Shown: positions 1 to 5,451 of the stretch, piece by piece
Layout of the letters: each line of letters starts with the position of its first letter
How positions within the stretch are numbered: position 1 is the first letter of the stretch
The notes under the pieces: generated by a model
The model's database searches: none
Told to the model about the DNA's origin: nothing
The model's input: the letters and a program-made list of their open reading frames with translations, nothing else
Position numbers and translations under genes: made by a program
Assembly: GCA_900556255.1 (NCBI GenBank)
Contig: USNZ01000045.1
Span: forward strand, 1 to 7,940
Length of the DNA: 7,940 nt
DNA from: an uncultured Oscillospiraceae bacterium
GTDB lineage: Bacteria > Bacillota > Clostridia > Oscillospirales > Ruminococcaceae
Direction of reading: 5' to 3'

Positions 1-437
1 ATGAAGGTGGACTTGCCCACATTGGGGATGCCTACCACCATGACGCGCACCGAGGCACCCACCATGCCGCGGTTGCGGCGGCGCTCCATCAGGGCGGAAA
101 GCTCCTTGATGATGGGGCCTTTGACGGCGGCAGCGCGCCCCTTTTGCTTGGAGTCCATGGCGATGCAGCCCGCCCCCGCACTTTGGAAGTACGTCAGCCA
201 CTGTTTGGTGATGTCCGGGTCGGCCAAATCGGCCTTGTTCAGCACATACAGGTGGGGCTTACCGGCGGTGATGCGCTCAATTTCCGGGTTCAGGCTGGAA
301 AGCGGGATGCGGGCGTCGAGGATCTGCAAAACGCAGTCAACGTTGCGGATCTCCTTTTCCATCAGACGCAGGGTCTTGGTCATGTGGCCGGGAAACCACT
401 GGATCTGCCGGGAGTTGATGATGTCGTTCTGGCTCAT
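1..437 (-). CDS. rbgA: Ribosome biogenesis GTPase RbgA (YlqF), 3' part missing
   Basis: Circularly permuted GTPase that acts late in 50S subunit assembly in the cytoplasm. The first 145 codons are visible and the gene runs off the left edge. The N-terminus carries the family signature IQWFPGHM (residues 12-19), followed by DARIPLSSLNP and then the G4 motif NKAD (near 233-244). The G1/P-loop GIPNVGKST comes after it, at the window edge (about 4-31). G4 before G1 is the permuted order typical of YlqF/RbgA. The ATG at 437-435 is preceded by AGGAG (450-446) with 8 nt spacing, and only 14 bp separate it from the lepB stop, so the two are probably cotranscribed. Sharing a locus with ribosomal protein L19 fits the 50S role. 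The family call is secure; the rest of the G domain and the C-terminal domain cannot be seen. Confidence 0.96.
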   Translation of the reverse strand, partial: MSQNDIINSRQIQWFPGHMTKTLRLMEKEIRNVDCVLQILDARIPLSSLNPEIERITAGKPHLYVLNKADLADPDITKQWLTYFQSAGAGCIAMDSKQKGRAAAVKGPIIKELSALMERRRNRGMVGASVRVMVVGIPNVGKSTF

Positions 438-451
438 GGGGTAGGCTCCTT

Positions 452-991
452 TTATCGGGTAAACAGGGTGAACGGTGCCAAACGCAGCACCGCCACGCCC
501 AAAATATCGCGGGTGTCCACGCAGCCGATCAGGCTGCTGCGGCTGTCGCCGGAATGGTTGCGGTTGTCCCCCATCAGGAACAGGCCGTTTTCCGGCACGG
601 TCAGGGGGAAGACGGTGCCCTCCTCCACATAGGTGGGCTCGGCGGTATAAGGCTCGTCCAGGGCCTCGCCGTTGCGGTAGACGATGCCCGAAGTAAAGTC
701 AATGTCGATGGTGTCCCCCGCCTTGCCGATGACCCGTTTGATGAGGGGCTTGCCGTAGTCGATGCGGCTGTCGGTGACAACGATATCGCCGTAATCGGGG
801 GTGAGCAGACGCGTGATGAGCAGCCGCTGCCCGTGCAAAAGGCCGGGATTCATCGAGCTGCCGTCTACCCGCACCAGACGCGCACAGAAGGTGGACAGCA
901 GCGCCACGGTGACAACGGCCAGAACCACAGCGTCCAGCCACTCTAAAATATCCTTATTGTGCCGATAGCGGGTCTTGAAATCTGTGTTCAA
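452..991 (-). CDS. lepB: Type I signal peptidase
   Basis: Membrane-bound serine protease that removes signal peptides from exported proteins on the outer face of the membrane. It has 179 residues, a size typical of Gram-positive SipS-type enzymes. One N-terminal membrane segment lies at about 19-37. It is followed by box B with DGSSMNPG, where Ser46 is the predicted nucleophile, then KRVIG with Lys85 as the general base, and box E GDNRNHSGDSR (141-151). The start is TTG (991-989), not ATG: a perfect AGGAGG (1007-1002) lies 10 nt upstream, and the next in-frame Met is residue 47, after the catalytic serine. The gene lies just after the rplS terminator and just before rbgA. Function is very secure; which secreted substrates it serves cannot be told. 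Confidence 0.97.
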   Translation of the reverse strand: MNTDFKTRYRHNKDILEWLDAVVLAVVTVALLSTFCARLVRVDGSSMNPGLLHGQRLLITRLLTPDYGDIVVTDSRIDYGKPLIKRVIGKAGDTIDIDFTSGIVYRNGEALDEPYTAEPTYVEEGTVFPLTVPENGLFLMGDNRNHSGDSRSSLIGCVDTRDILGVAVLRLAPFTLFTR

Positions 992-1000
992 GCGGCGGAC

Positions 1001-1007
1001 ACCTCCT
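1001..1007 (-). promoter_or_regulatory. Ribosome binding site deciding the TTG start of lepB
   Basis: The minus strand reads AGGAGGT, a near-perfect anti-SD complement, 9 nt before the TTG codon at 991-989. No in-frame ATG or GTG is positioned for it, so it fixes the non-ATG start. It begins only about 10 nt after the last U of the preceding terminator. Confidence 0.85.
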
Positions 1008-1016
1008 GAAAATTAC

Positions 1017-1053
1017 AAAAAAGGGGAGAACGCCAACCGTCCTCCCCTTTTTT
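1017..1053 (-). terminator. Intrinsic terminator after rplS
   Basis: A perfect 12-bp inverted repeat (1017-1028 against 1042-1053) with a 13-nt loop. On the minus strand it reads AAAAAAGGGGAG, loop, CTCCCCTTTTTT, so the hairpin ends in six U residues. It begins 11 bp past the rplS stop. The A and U tracts are symmetrical, so it could also work on plus-strand transcripts. It separates rplS from lepB but leaves almost no room for a lepB promoter. Confidence 0.93.
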
Positions 1054-1064
1054 GGATAGTATGC

Positions 1065-1406
1065 TCAGATGCGTGCCTTGACCTTGGCAGCCTTGCCGGT
1101 GCGCTCGCGCAGGTAGAACAGCTTCGCACGACGAACCTTGCCGCGGCGGATCACTTCAACCTTCTCGACAAACGGGCTGTTGACGGGGAAAACGCGCTCA
1201 ACACCAACGCCGTAGGAAGTGCGGCGAACGGTGAAAGTCTCGGCGATGCCGCCGTGCTTCTTGGCGATAACGGTGCCCTCAAAAGCCTGAACACGCTCTT
1301 TGTCGCCTTCCTTGATGCGGACGGAGACGCGAACGGTGTCGCCGACTTCGAACTGGGGCTTGTTCTCTTTGATCATACCCTCGGTAAAATGCTTCATTGC
1401 GTCCAT
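1065..1406 (-). CDS. rplS: Large ribosomal subunit protein bL19
   Basis: Structural protein of the 50S subunit, located at the interface with the 30S. The 113-residue length is normal for bL19. Recognisable family blocks in order are FEVGDTVRV (19-27), [10 protein letters not shown] (38-47), [19 protein letters not shown] (56-74) and the basic C-terminus [22 protein letters not shown]. The ATG at 1406-1404 has GGAGG (1421-1417) 10 nt upstream. A second in-frame ATG three codons later is less well placed. The gene has its own promoter and leader upstream and its own terminator downstream, so it can be transcribed as a single-gene unit. In many Firmicutes rplS instead sits behind rimM-trmD, which are not here. 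Confidence 0.98.
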   Translation of the reverse strand: MDAMKHFTEGMIKENKPQFEVGDTVRVSVRIKEGDKERVQAFEGTVIAKKHGGIAETFTVRRTSYGVGVERVFPVNSPFVEKVEVIRRGKVRRAKLFYLRERTGKAAKVKARI

Positions 1407-1460
1407 GGTTTGAATTCCTCCATTTTATTGCGACGTTCATACACGATGTTTCGTCAGAGG

Positions 1461-1507
1461 ACCGCCTGTATAATGATGTGTCATTATCCCGCCGATGGCT
1501 CGGCGGC
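1461..1507 (-). promoter_or_regulatory. Structured 5' leader of rplS with tandem hairpins (possible L19 autoregulatory leader)
   Basis: Between the predicted transcription start (near 1515) and the rplS ATG lies about 109 nt of leader. It contains two perfect hairpins separated by a single G. Hairpin 1 is CCGCCGA (1506-1500), loop GCCA, TCGGCGG (1495-1489). Hairpin 2 is ATAATGA (1487-1481), loop CACA, TCATTAT (1476-1470). A downstream GGCGGT (1466-1461) could pair instead with GCCGCC (1507-1502), the 5' arm of hairpin 1, giving an alternative fold that encloses hairpin 2. L19 leader RNAs that probably mediate autoregulation are known in low-G+C Gram-positives. I cannot confirm that this one matches that family. 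Confidence 0.55.
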
Positions 1508-1521
1508 ACTAACGCTTTAGT

Positions 1522-1550
1522 ATTATACCACTGTCAATAGGGTTTGGCAA
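1522..1550 (-). promoter_or_regulatory. Sigma-A-type promoter of rplS
   Basis: On the minus strand the -35 element is TTGCCA (1550-1545, five of six consensus bases). The -10 is a perfect TATAAT (1527-1522), and the spacer is exactly 17 bp. The -10 is preceded by TGG, an extended -10 (TGn) motif. The expected start point is near 1514-1516. It lies 115-145 bp upstream of rplS and about 70 bp past the end of the DUF2344 gene, so it drives rplS independently of the upstream block. Confidence 0.85.
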
Positions 1551-1616
1551 GTGGTTTTTCACAAAATGGTGCGAAAAATTTCGGCAAAGTGGCAAATTTT
1601 TGCAAACAGAGCCGCG
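1551..1616 (-). other. A/T-rich spacer between the DUF2344 gene and the rplS promoter
   Basis: This stretch differs sharply from its G+C-rich surroundings. It holds two short A/T-rich palindromes on the minus strand, GCAAAAATTTGC (1603-1592) and CGAAATTTTTCG (1583-1572), with only 2-nt centres. Neither is a convincing intrinsic terminator, since neither has a G+C-rich stem nor a following U-tract. The tract may act as an UP-like element for the rplS promoter, since its low end lies just upstream of the -35. That is inference only. Confidence 0.4.
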
Positions 1617-2267
1617 TCAGGCAAAATCGGCACCGGATTTTGTGTACAGGTGGGTGCGCAGTACGCGGCACTGCCAGGCGGGCGCGCCGCCGTTTTCGTG
1701 CAGAAAGTCCATCAGCAGCGCGGGGTTCAGGTTCAGCGCCTCGCCGGAGCCGCAGGGCAGCTTGACGGTAAAGTGCAGCTCCTCCCCTGCCGATTCATAG
1801 TCGATGCGGGGCAGATGCTCCTTGAGGTCCAGCGTTTTGTGTCCGCGCTTGGTCTTTTTGGTGACCTCGGCATGTTTGGCGGCGTTGTAAAAGGCGATGG
1901 CGTCGGCGGCATCGGCGGGCATTGTGACGTCGTAGGCGGCGGTCTCGATCTCGCCGACCTTTTCGACAGCCGGGGCCACCTTGGTGATAACGATGCCGCG
2001 CGGCATCAGCGGCTGCAGGGCGGTGATCCAGGCGGCGGGGTCGATGGACTCGGCCTCGGTCTTGACCTCACAGCTTTCGCACAGGCTCTCCTGCCCTAAG
2101 GACAGCGGGCAGGAAAAAGAAAGGTAGATGTGCGGGTTAAAGCCCATGGTGTACCACACGGGCAGACCGCTGCGCTTGAGCACACGGTGAAACACCCGCT
2201 GCAGATCCAGCAGCGAGATGTAGGCGGATTCGCCGCACTTTTCAAAGAAGATCCTGATGGTAGTCAA
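1617..2267 (-). CDS. DUF2344 / TIGR03936 radical SAM-linked protein
   Basis: Partner protein of the upstream radical SAM gene; its biochemical role is unknown. It has 216 residues. The N-terminus matches the family pattern: a short strand (IRIFFEKCG), then ISLLDLQRVFHRVLKRSGLPVWYTMGFNPH with the typical SLLDL and GFNPH blocks, then SFSCPLSLG. No membrane segment or signal peptide is seen. The start is TTG (2267-2265), supported by GGAGGA (2280-2275) at 7 nt; no in-frame ATG precedes the conserved region. The gene overlaps the end of the radical SAM gene by 26 bp. In other bacteria the two are often adjacent or fused, so a joint function is very likely. No clear terminator follows; about 70 bp later the rplS promoter begins. 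Confidence 0.92.
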   Translation of the reverse strand: MTTIRIFFEKCGESAYISLLDLQRVFHRVLKRSGLPVWYTMGFNPHIYLSFSCPLSLGQESLCESCEVKTEAESIDPAAWITALQPLMPRGIVITKVAPAVEKVGEIETAAYDVTMPADAADAIAFYNAAKHAEVTKKTKRGHKTLDLKEHLPRIDYESAGEELHFTVKLPCGSGEALNLNPALLMDFLHENGGAPAWQCRVLRTHLYTKSGADFA

Positions 2268-4107
2268 AGCACGGTCCTCCGATCAATTTATTCGCGCCGC
2301 AGGCGCTGCACTGGCGGTTGCAGGGCGGGGTGGTCTGCGCCTGCAGGGCTTTTTGGTACTCGCGCACAAGGTGGGCGTGGCTGACGCCGACGTCCAGATG
2401 CGCCCACGGGGTGATTTCATCCAGTGCGATGGTGCGGTAGTTGTAGAAATCCGGGTCGATGCCGCAGGCGGCAAAGGCGTCCATCCAGCGGTCGTAGTGG
2501 AAATATTCCTCCCAGGTGTCAAAGAACGCGCCGTTTTCAAACGCAGTTTCGATGACCTTGCCCAGACGGCGGTCGCCCTTGGCGAAAACGCCCTCCAGCA
2601 CCGAGGTGGCGCTGTCGTGATAGTTGACCTTGATCTTGCGGGAATGTACGCAGCTAAGCAGATATTTCTGCTTCTCCTGCAGGGATTCCCGCCGATCCTG
2701 CGCGCAGAACTGGAACGGGGTGTCGGGCTTGGGCACAAAGCATGCCACGCTGATGGTGACCTGCACGCCCTTGCCCTTCGGGCGGTCGGGGATCTGGTAG
2801 AACAGATCGACCACCTGCTGGGCGGTGTCGGCAATGCCCTTGATGTCCTCCATCGTTTCGGTGGGCAGACCCATCATAAAATACAGCTTGACCGAGGTGT
2901 AGCCTTCCGAAAAAGCGATGCGGCAGCCGCGCTCGATCTGCTCCCAGGTGACGTTTTTGTTGATGACGTCGCGCAGGCGCTGGGTGCCGGCTTCGGCGGC
3001 AAAGGTCAGACCGCTTTTGCGTACCTTGGTGGTTTTTTCGACCAGGGACTGCGAGAAGTTGTCCACGCGCAAACTCGGCAGCGACAGGCTGACGTGGTCG
3101 CCCTCCGCCCAGGAATTGAGGTTGTCCAGGATATCTTCCAGCCGGGAATGGTCAGAGGTGGAAAGGCTGGAAAGGCTCAGCTCGTCATAGCCGGTGTTGC
3201 GGCACAGCTCGCGCGCGCAATCGCTGATGAGTTCGGGGCTGCGCTCACGGAACGGGCGATACAGCTGCCCCGCCTGGCAGAAACGGCAGCCGCGCACGCA
3301 GCCGCGCAGAACCTCCACACAGGCGCGGTCCTGCACAGCGCCCACCAAAGGCACCACAAAGTTTGTGGGCGGGGCAAAATCGTCCATGTTCTGCACGATG
3401 GCCTTGGTCACGGTGGCGGGCACGCCGGGGCGGTTGGGGGTAACAGCCTCGATGCGGCCGTCCTCTTTGTACGTTACATCGTAAAAAGACGGCACATACA
3501 CGCCGGGCAGCTTGGCAAGCTCCAGCAAAAGCTGTTCCTTGCTCCAGTGCTGCTTTTTGCCGACCTCGACGGTGGCGCAGATATCCTGCAGCATCTGCTC
3601 GCCCTCGCCCAGCTGCATCACGTCAAAGAAATCCGCCATCGGCTCGGCATTGCAGACACACGGCCCGCCGGAGATGATCAGCGGCCAGCGCTCGTCACGG
3701 TCGGCGGCGCGCAGCGGGATGCCCGCCAGGCGCAGCATGGCGAGGATGTTGGTGTAGCAAAGCTCATATTCCAGGGAAAAGCCGACGATGTCAAACTCGG
3801 TCAGCGGATCTTTGCTTTCGAGGCAGTACAGGGGCAGCCCCAGGCGCTCCATCTGCTCTTTCATGTCGGTCCAGGGCATGAACGCGCGCTCGCACCACCA
3901 GTTTTCGTGGCGGTTGAGCAGCTCGTACAAAATCTTTTCTCCCAGAAAGGACATGCCGATCTCGTAAGTGTCCGGGAAGCAGAACGCCATGCGCACATCC
4001 ACTTTGGACTTATCTTTGTAGATGCAGCCCGGCTCGCCGCCCGTGTAACGGCCGGGTTTTTGTACAAGGCTTAACGCCTCTTTGAATTTGGGGGAAAATT
4101 CCGCCAT
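2242..4107 (-). CDS. TIGR03960-type radical SAM protein with B12-binding-like N-terminal domain
   Basis: Predicted [4Fe-4S] radical SAM enzyme of unknown reaction, 621 residues. Residues about 35-200 form the N-terminal region with FPDTYEIGMSFLGEKIL and the block IISGGPCVCNAEPMADFFD, as in B12-binding-like domains of this family. The radical SAM core carries RGCVRGCRFCQAG, with Cys270, Cys274 and Cys277 in the CxxxCxxC cluster motif. It continues through SLSSLSTSDHSRLEDIL (311-327), TFAAEAGTQRLRD (368-380) and KLYFMMGLPTET (407-418). The C-terminus has a second CxxxCxxC (Cys596, Cys600, Cys603) plus Cys613. The ATG at 4107-4105 has AGGAAGG (4122-4116) 8 nt upstream; the open frame extends further upstream but without family similarity. 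It overlaps the M50 gene by 37 bp and the DUF2344 gene by 26 bp. Assignment to the family is confident; the substrate is unknown. Confidence 0.93.
   Translation of the reverse strand: MAEFSPKFKEALSLVQKPGRYTGGEPGCIYKDKSKVDVRMAFCFPDTYEIGMSFLGEKILYELLNRHENWWCERAFMPWTDMKEQMERLGLPLYCLESKDPLTEFDIVGFSLEYELCYTNILAMLRLAGIPLRAADRDERWPLIISGGPCVCNAEPMADFFDVMQLGEGEQMLQDICATVEVGKKQHWSKEQLLLELAKLPGVYVPSFYDVTYKEDGRIEAVTPNRPGVPATVTKAIVQNMDDFAPPTNFVVPLVGAVQDRACVEVLRGCVRGCRFCQAGQLYRPFRERSPELISDCARELCRNTGYDELSLSSLSTSDHSRLEDILDNLNSWAEGDHVSLSLPSLRVDNFSQSLVEKTTKVRKSGLTFAAEAGTQRLRDVINKNVTWEQIERGCRIAFSEGYTSVKLYFMMGLPTETMEDIKGIADTAQQVVDLFYQIPDRPKGKGVQVTISVACFVPKPDTPFQFCAQDRRESLQEKQKYLLSCVHSRKIKVNYHDSATSVLEGVFAKGDRRLGKVIETAFENGAFFDTWEEYFHYDRWMDAFAACGIDPDFYNYRTIALDEITPWAHLDVGVSHAHLVREYQKALQAQTTPPCNRQCSACGANKLIGGPCFDYHQDLL
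2275..2280 (-). promoter_or_regulatory. Ribosome binding site supporting the TTG start of the DUF2344 gene
   Basis: GGAGGA on the minus strand, 7 nt before TTG at 2267. It is embedded in the last codons of the radical SAM gene, consistent with translational coupling through the 26-bp overlap. Confidence 0.75.
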
Positions 4108-4625
4108 AGTGATAACCTTCCTAAACTGTTTGATATCCCTATTGTACCCGATTGCAGCAGAAAAAGCAACCTGTGCGGCCACACGGCAGATGCAATATTG
4201 GCACCGTCCAGGGGCGGCAACGGCAGCAGGTTGACCGCACCCACCAGCAGGTGGCAGGCGGCAAACCGATAGCCGAAAAAACTCCAACAGGAAAATTTCT
4301 CCATAGAAAAAAGGGTAAGCGCGGCACACAGGAAATTGGTCAGCGGCCCGGCTGCGGATAAAACCAGCTGCTCGCGTCGGGTCATGGGCTGCCCGCGCAG
4401 CCGCAGGCAGATGCCGAAGGGAGAAAGCTCCAACAGCGGCAGCCGATGCCACAAAAAGGCATACGCCCCAATGTGGCCACACTCATGCAGCGCGGCGCAG
4501 CAAAGCCCTGTGCGCACCGTGCCTGTGCTGTCAAAAAGCAAGGCCAGCGTCAGCAGAAACAGCGTCAGACACGGCATACGCAGGCGCAGCTTACGCCGCA
4601 GCCTGTAATGCCTGGGTCGGGTCAT
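4071..4625 (-). CDS. M50-family intramembrane zinc metalloprotease, SpoIVFB-like
   Basis: Site-2-type protease that would cleave substrates within or near the membrane. It has 184 residues with several hydrophobic stretches (about 17-32, 41-60, 86-108, 118-137, 148-163). The zinc-binding HExxH is HECGH (47-51), inside the second segment. AGPLTN (92-97) and NLLPLPPLDG (132-141) are the usual M50 signatures, with Asp140 the expected third ligand. The N-terminus is strongly basic (RPRHYRLRRKLRLR), so the start should face the cytoplasm. I chose ATG 4625 because AAGGGG lies 7 nt upstream; an alternative ATG at 4577 has no ribosome binding site. It overlaps the M23 gene by 35 bp and the radical SAM gene by 37 bp. 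It is shorter than Bacillus SpoIVFB and lacks room for its C-terminal CBS domain. The M50 family is secure; the SpoIVFB role is inferred from context. Confidence 0.87.
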   Translation of the reverse strand: MTRPRHYRLRRKLRLRMPCLTLFLLTLALLFDSTGTVRTGLCCAALHECGHIGAYAFLWHRLPLLELSPFGICLRLRGQPMTRREQLVLSAAGPLTNFLCAALTLFSMEKFSCWSFFGYRFAACHLLVGAVNLLPLPPLDGANIASAVWPHRLLFLLQSGTIGISNSLGRLSLWRNFPPNSKRR

Positions 4626-5352
4626 AGCGCAGCCCCTTGTGCAAAATCTCAAAATGCAGATGCGGCCCCGTGGCGTTGCCGGTCTGCCCCACCGTGCCCA
4701 AAAGCTGCCCGGCCTGCACGGTTTCGCCTGCGCGCACAAACAGGTACTGCATGTGCGCGTACAGTGTTTCGTCCCCGGCGGGGTGCAGAAGGCGCAGATA
4801 GTTGCCGTAGCTTTTGTGGCTGCCCGCGATGCGCACCACGCCCGCCGCGGCGGCATAAACGGGAGTGCCCATGGCGGCGGCCAGGTCGGTGCCGTAGTGG
4901 AACTCTGTTCCCTGCCCGCCCATGGGATCGGTGCGCCAGCCGTAGCCGGAACTGCGGGTGCAGCTGCCCTTCGGCAGCGGAAATTGCAGCGCAAAGTCCG
5001 GCAGATAGCTTTCCTCCCGCACGGCAGCGGGGGCAGTCTTGGCGGGCTTGCCGTGGGCGGGGCGGCTTTCAGGCAGGGCTGCCGCCAAAGTGCGCAGAGC
5101 CTCGGCCGCTTGCTCGGTAAACTTTGAAAAGATGCGCTCCTGCGTTAAAAAAGTAAACTGCTCAGGCTGCAGGGCCTGTATAAAGCCGCGGCGAAGGGCT
5201 TCGTACCCTGCCCCGCCGACACTGCGCAGTGCCAGCGCCGCCGCGATGGCTGCCGCAGCCAGCAGAATTTGTGCGTACAGAACAAGATTTTCCTCCCGCT
5301 TGGGGCGGGTCTTGCCCGTCGGTGCGGGCTTGGGGACGGATTCCTCCCACAT
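4591..5352 (-). CDS. Membrane-anchored M23 (LytM-type) peptidase, SpoIVFA-like
   Basis: Predicted peptidoglycan endopeptidase or LytM-domain partner protein, 253 residues. The cytoplasmic N-terminus is basic (KTRPKR), one membrane segment lies at about 24-42, and a linker rich in Ala/Pro runs to about 115. The C-terminal M23 domain follows, with FHYGTDLAA (His152, Asp156), LYAHM (His200) and GPHLHFEI (His231, His233). All expected zinc ligands and active-site histidines are present, so it could be catalytic. ATG 5352 is chosen because GGGGG (5364-5360) lies 7 nt upstream; a TTG 11 codons earlier (5385) has no ribosome binding site. It opens the four-gene overlapping block and directly precedes the M50 protease, the same layout as spoIVFA-spoIVFB. 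A general cell-wall hydrolase is the alternative. Confidence 0.88.
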   Translation of the reverse strand: MWEESVPKPAPTGKTRPKREENLVLYAQILLAAAAIAAALALRSVGGAGYEALRRGFIQALQPEQFTFLTQERIFSKFTEQAAEALRTLAAALPESRPAHGKPAKTAPAAVREESYLPDFALQFPLPKGSCTRSSGYGWRTDPMGGQGTEFHYGTDLAAAMGTPVYAAAAGVVRIAGSHKSYGNYLRLLHPAGDETLYAHMQYLFVRAGETVQAGQLLGTVGQTGNATGPHLHFEILHKGLRYDPTQALQAAA

Positions 5353-5359
5353 ACAAACA

Positions 5360-5394
5360 CCCCCTTTGTGCAGGATATGCGGCAAAAAAGGGGG
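5360..5394 (-). promoter_or_regulatory. Inverted repeat that could hide the M23 gene's ribosome binding site
   Basis: On the minus strand CCCCCTTT (5394-5387) is perfectly complementary to AAAGGGGG (5367-5360), which is the ribosome binding site of the M23 gene, with a 19-nt loop. If the transcript begins upstream of 5394, an 8-bp stem would cover the site completely. The pairing is seen in the sequence; a regulatory role is inference. Confidence 0.4.
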
Positions 5395-5402
5395 CTATGC
5401 GC

Positions 5403-5437
5403 AAAACACCCCCGCAAGGGCAGCCCTTGCAGGGGTG
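5403..5437 (-). terminator. Intrinsic terminator after the ppk-SRPBCC unit
   Basis: On the minus strand CACCCCTGCAAGGG (5437-5424) pairs with CCCTTGCGGGGGTG (5420-5407) over 14 bp, with one G-U pair and a 3-nt loop. TTTT follows at 5406-5403. The stem is long and G+C-rich, but the U-tract is short. It starts 15 bp past the stop of the SRPBCC gene and separates that unit from the M23-M50-radical SAM block. Confidence 0.85.
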
Positions 5438-5451
5438 GCATGGCAATCAGG

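Noticed and set aside
1279..1440. A small open frame starting in the rplS leader at 1440 and overlapping rplS out of frame, considered as a leader peptide
   Set aside because: No ribosome binding site precedes the ATG, and the product is a basic out-of-frame translation of rplS.
1522..1537. A perfect TTGACA immediately before the TATAAT of the rplS promoter
   Set aside because: Only 4 nt separate them, too close to act together; the TTGCCA at 17-bp spacing is the usable -35.
2257..4074. A 605-codon open frame on the plus strand
   Set aside because: It lies entirely antisense to the radical SAM gene and its translation is low-complexity, rich in Gly, Ala, His, Val and Asp. Long antisense frames are expected where third positions are mostly G or C. 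No ribosome binding site or family motif was seen.
4108..4482. An N-terminal extension of the radical SAM protein to a start at 4482
   Set aside because: The extension has no family similarity, lies in another frame of the M50 gene, and the ATG at 4107 has a good ribosome binding site and the expected family N-terminus.
5353..5385. An upstream TTG start for the M23 protein at 5385
   Set aside because: No ribosome binding site precedes it, while ATG 5352 has one at 7 nt.
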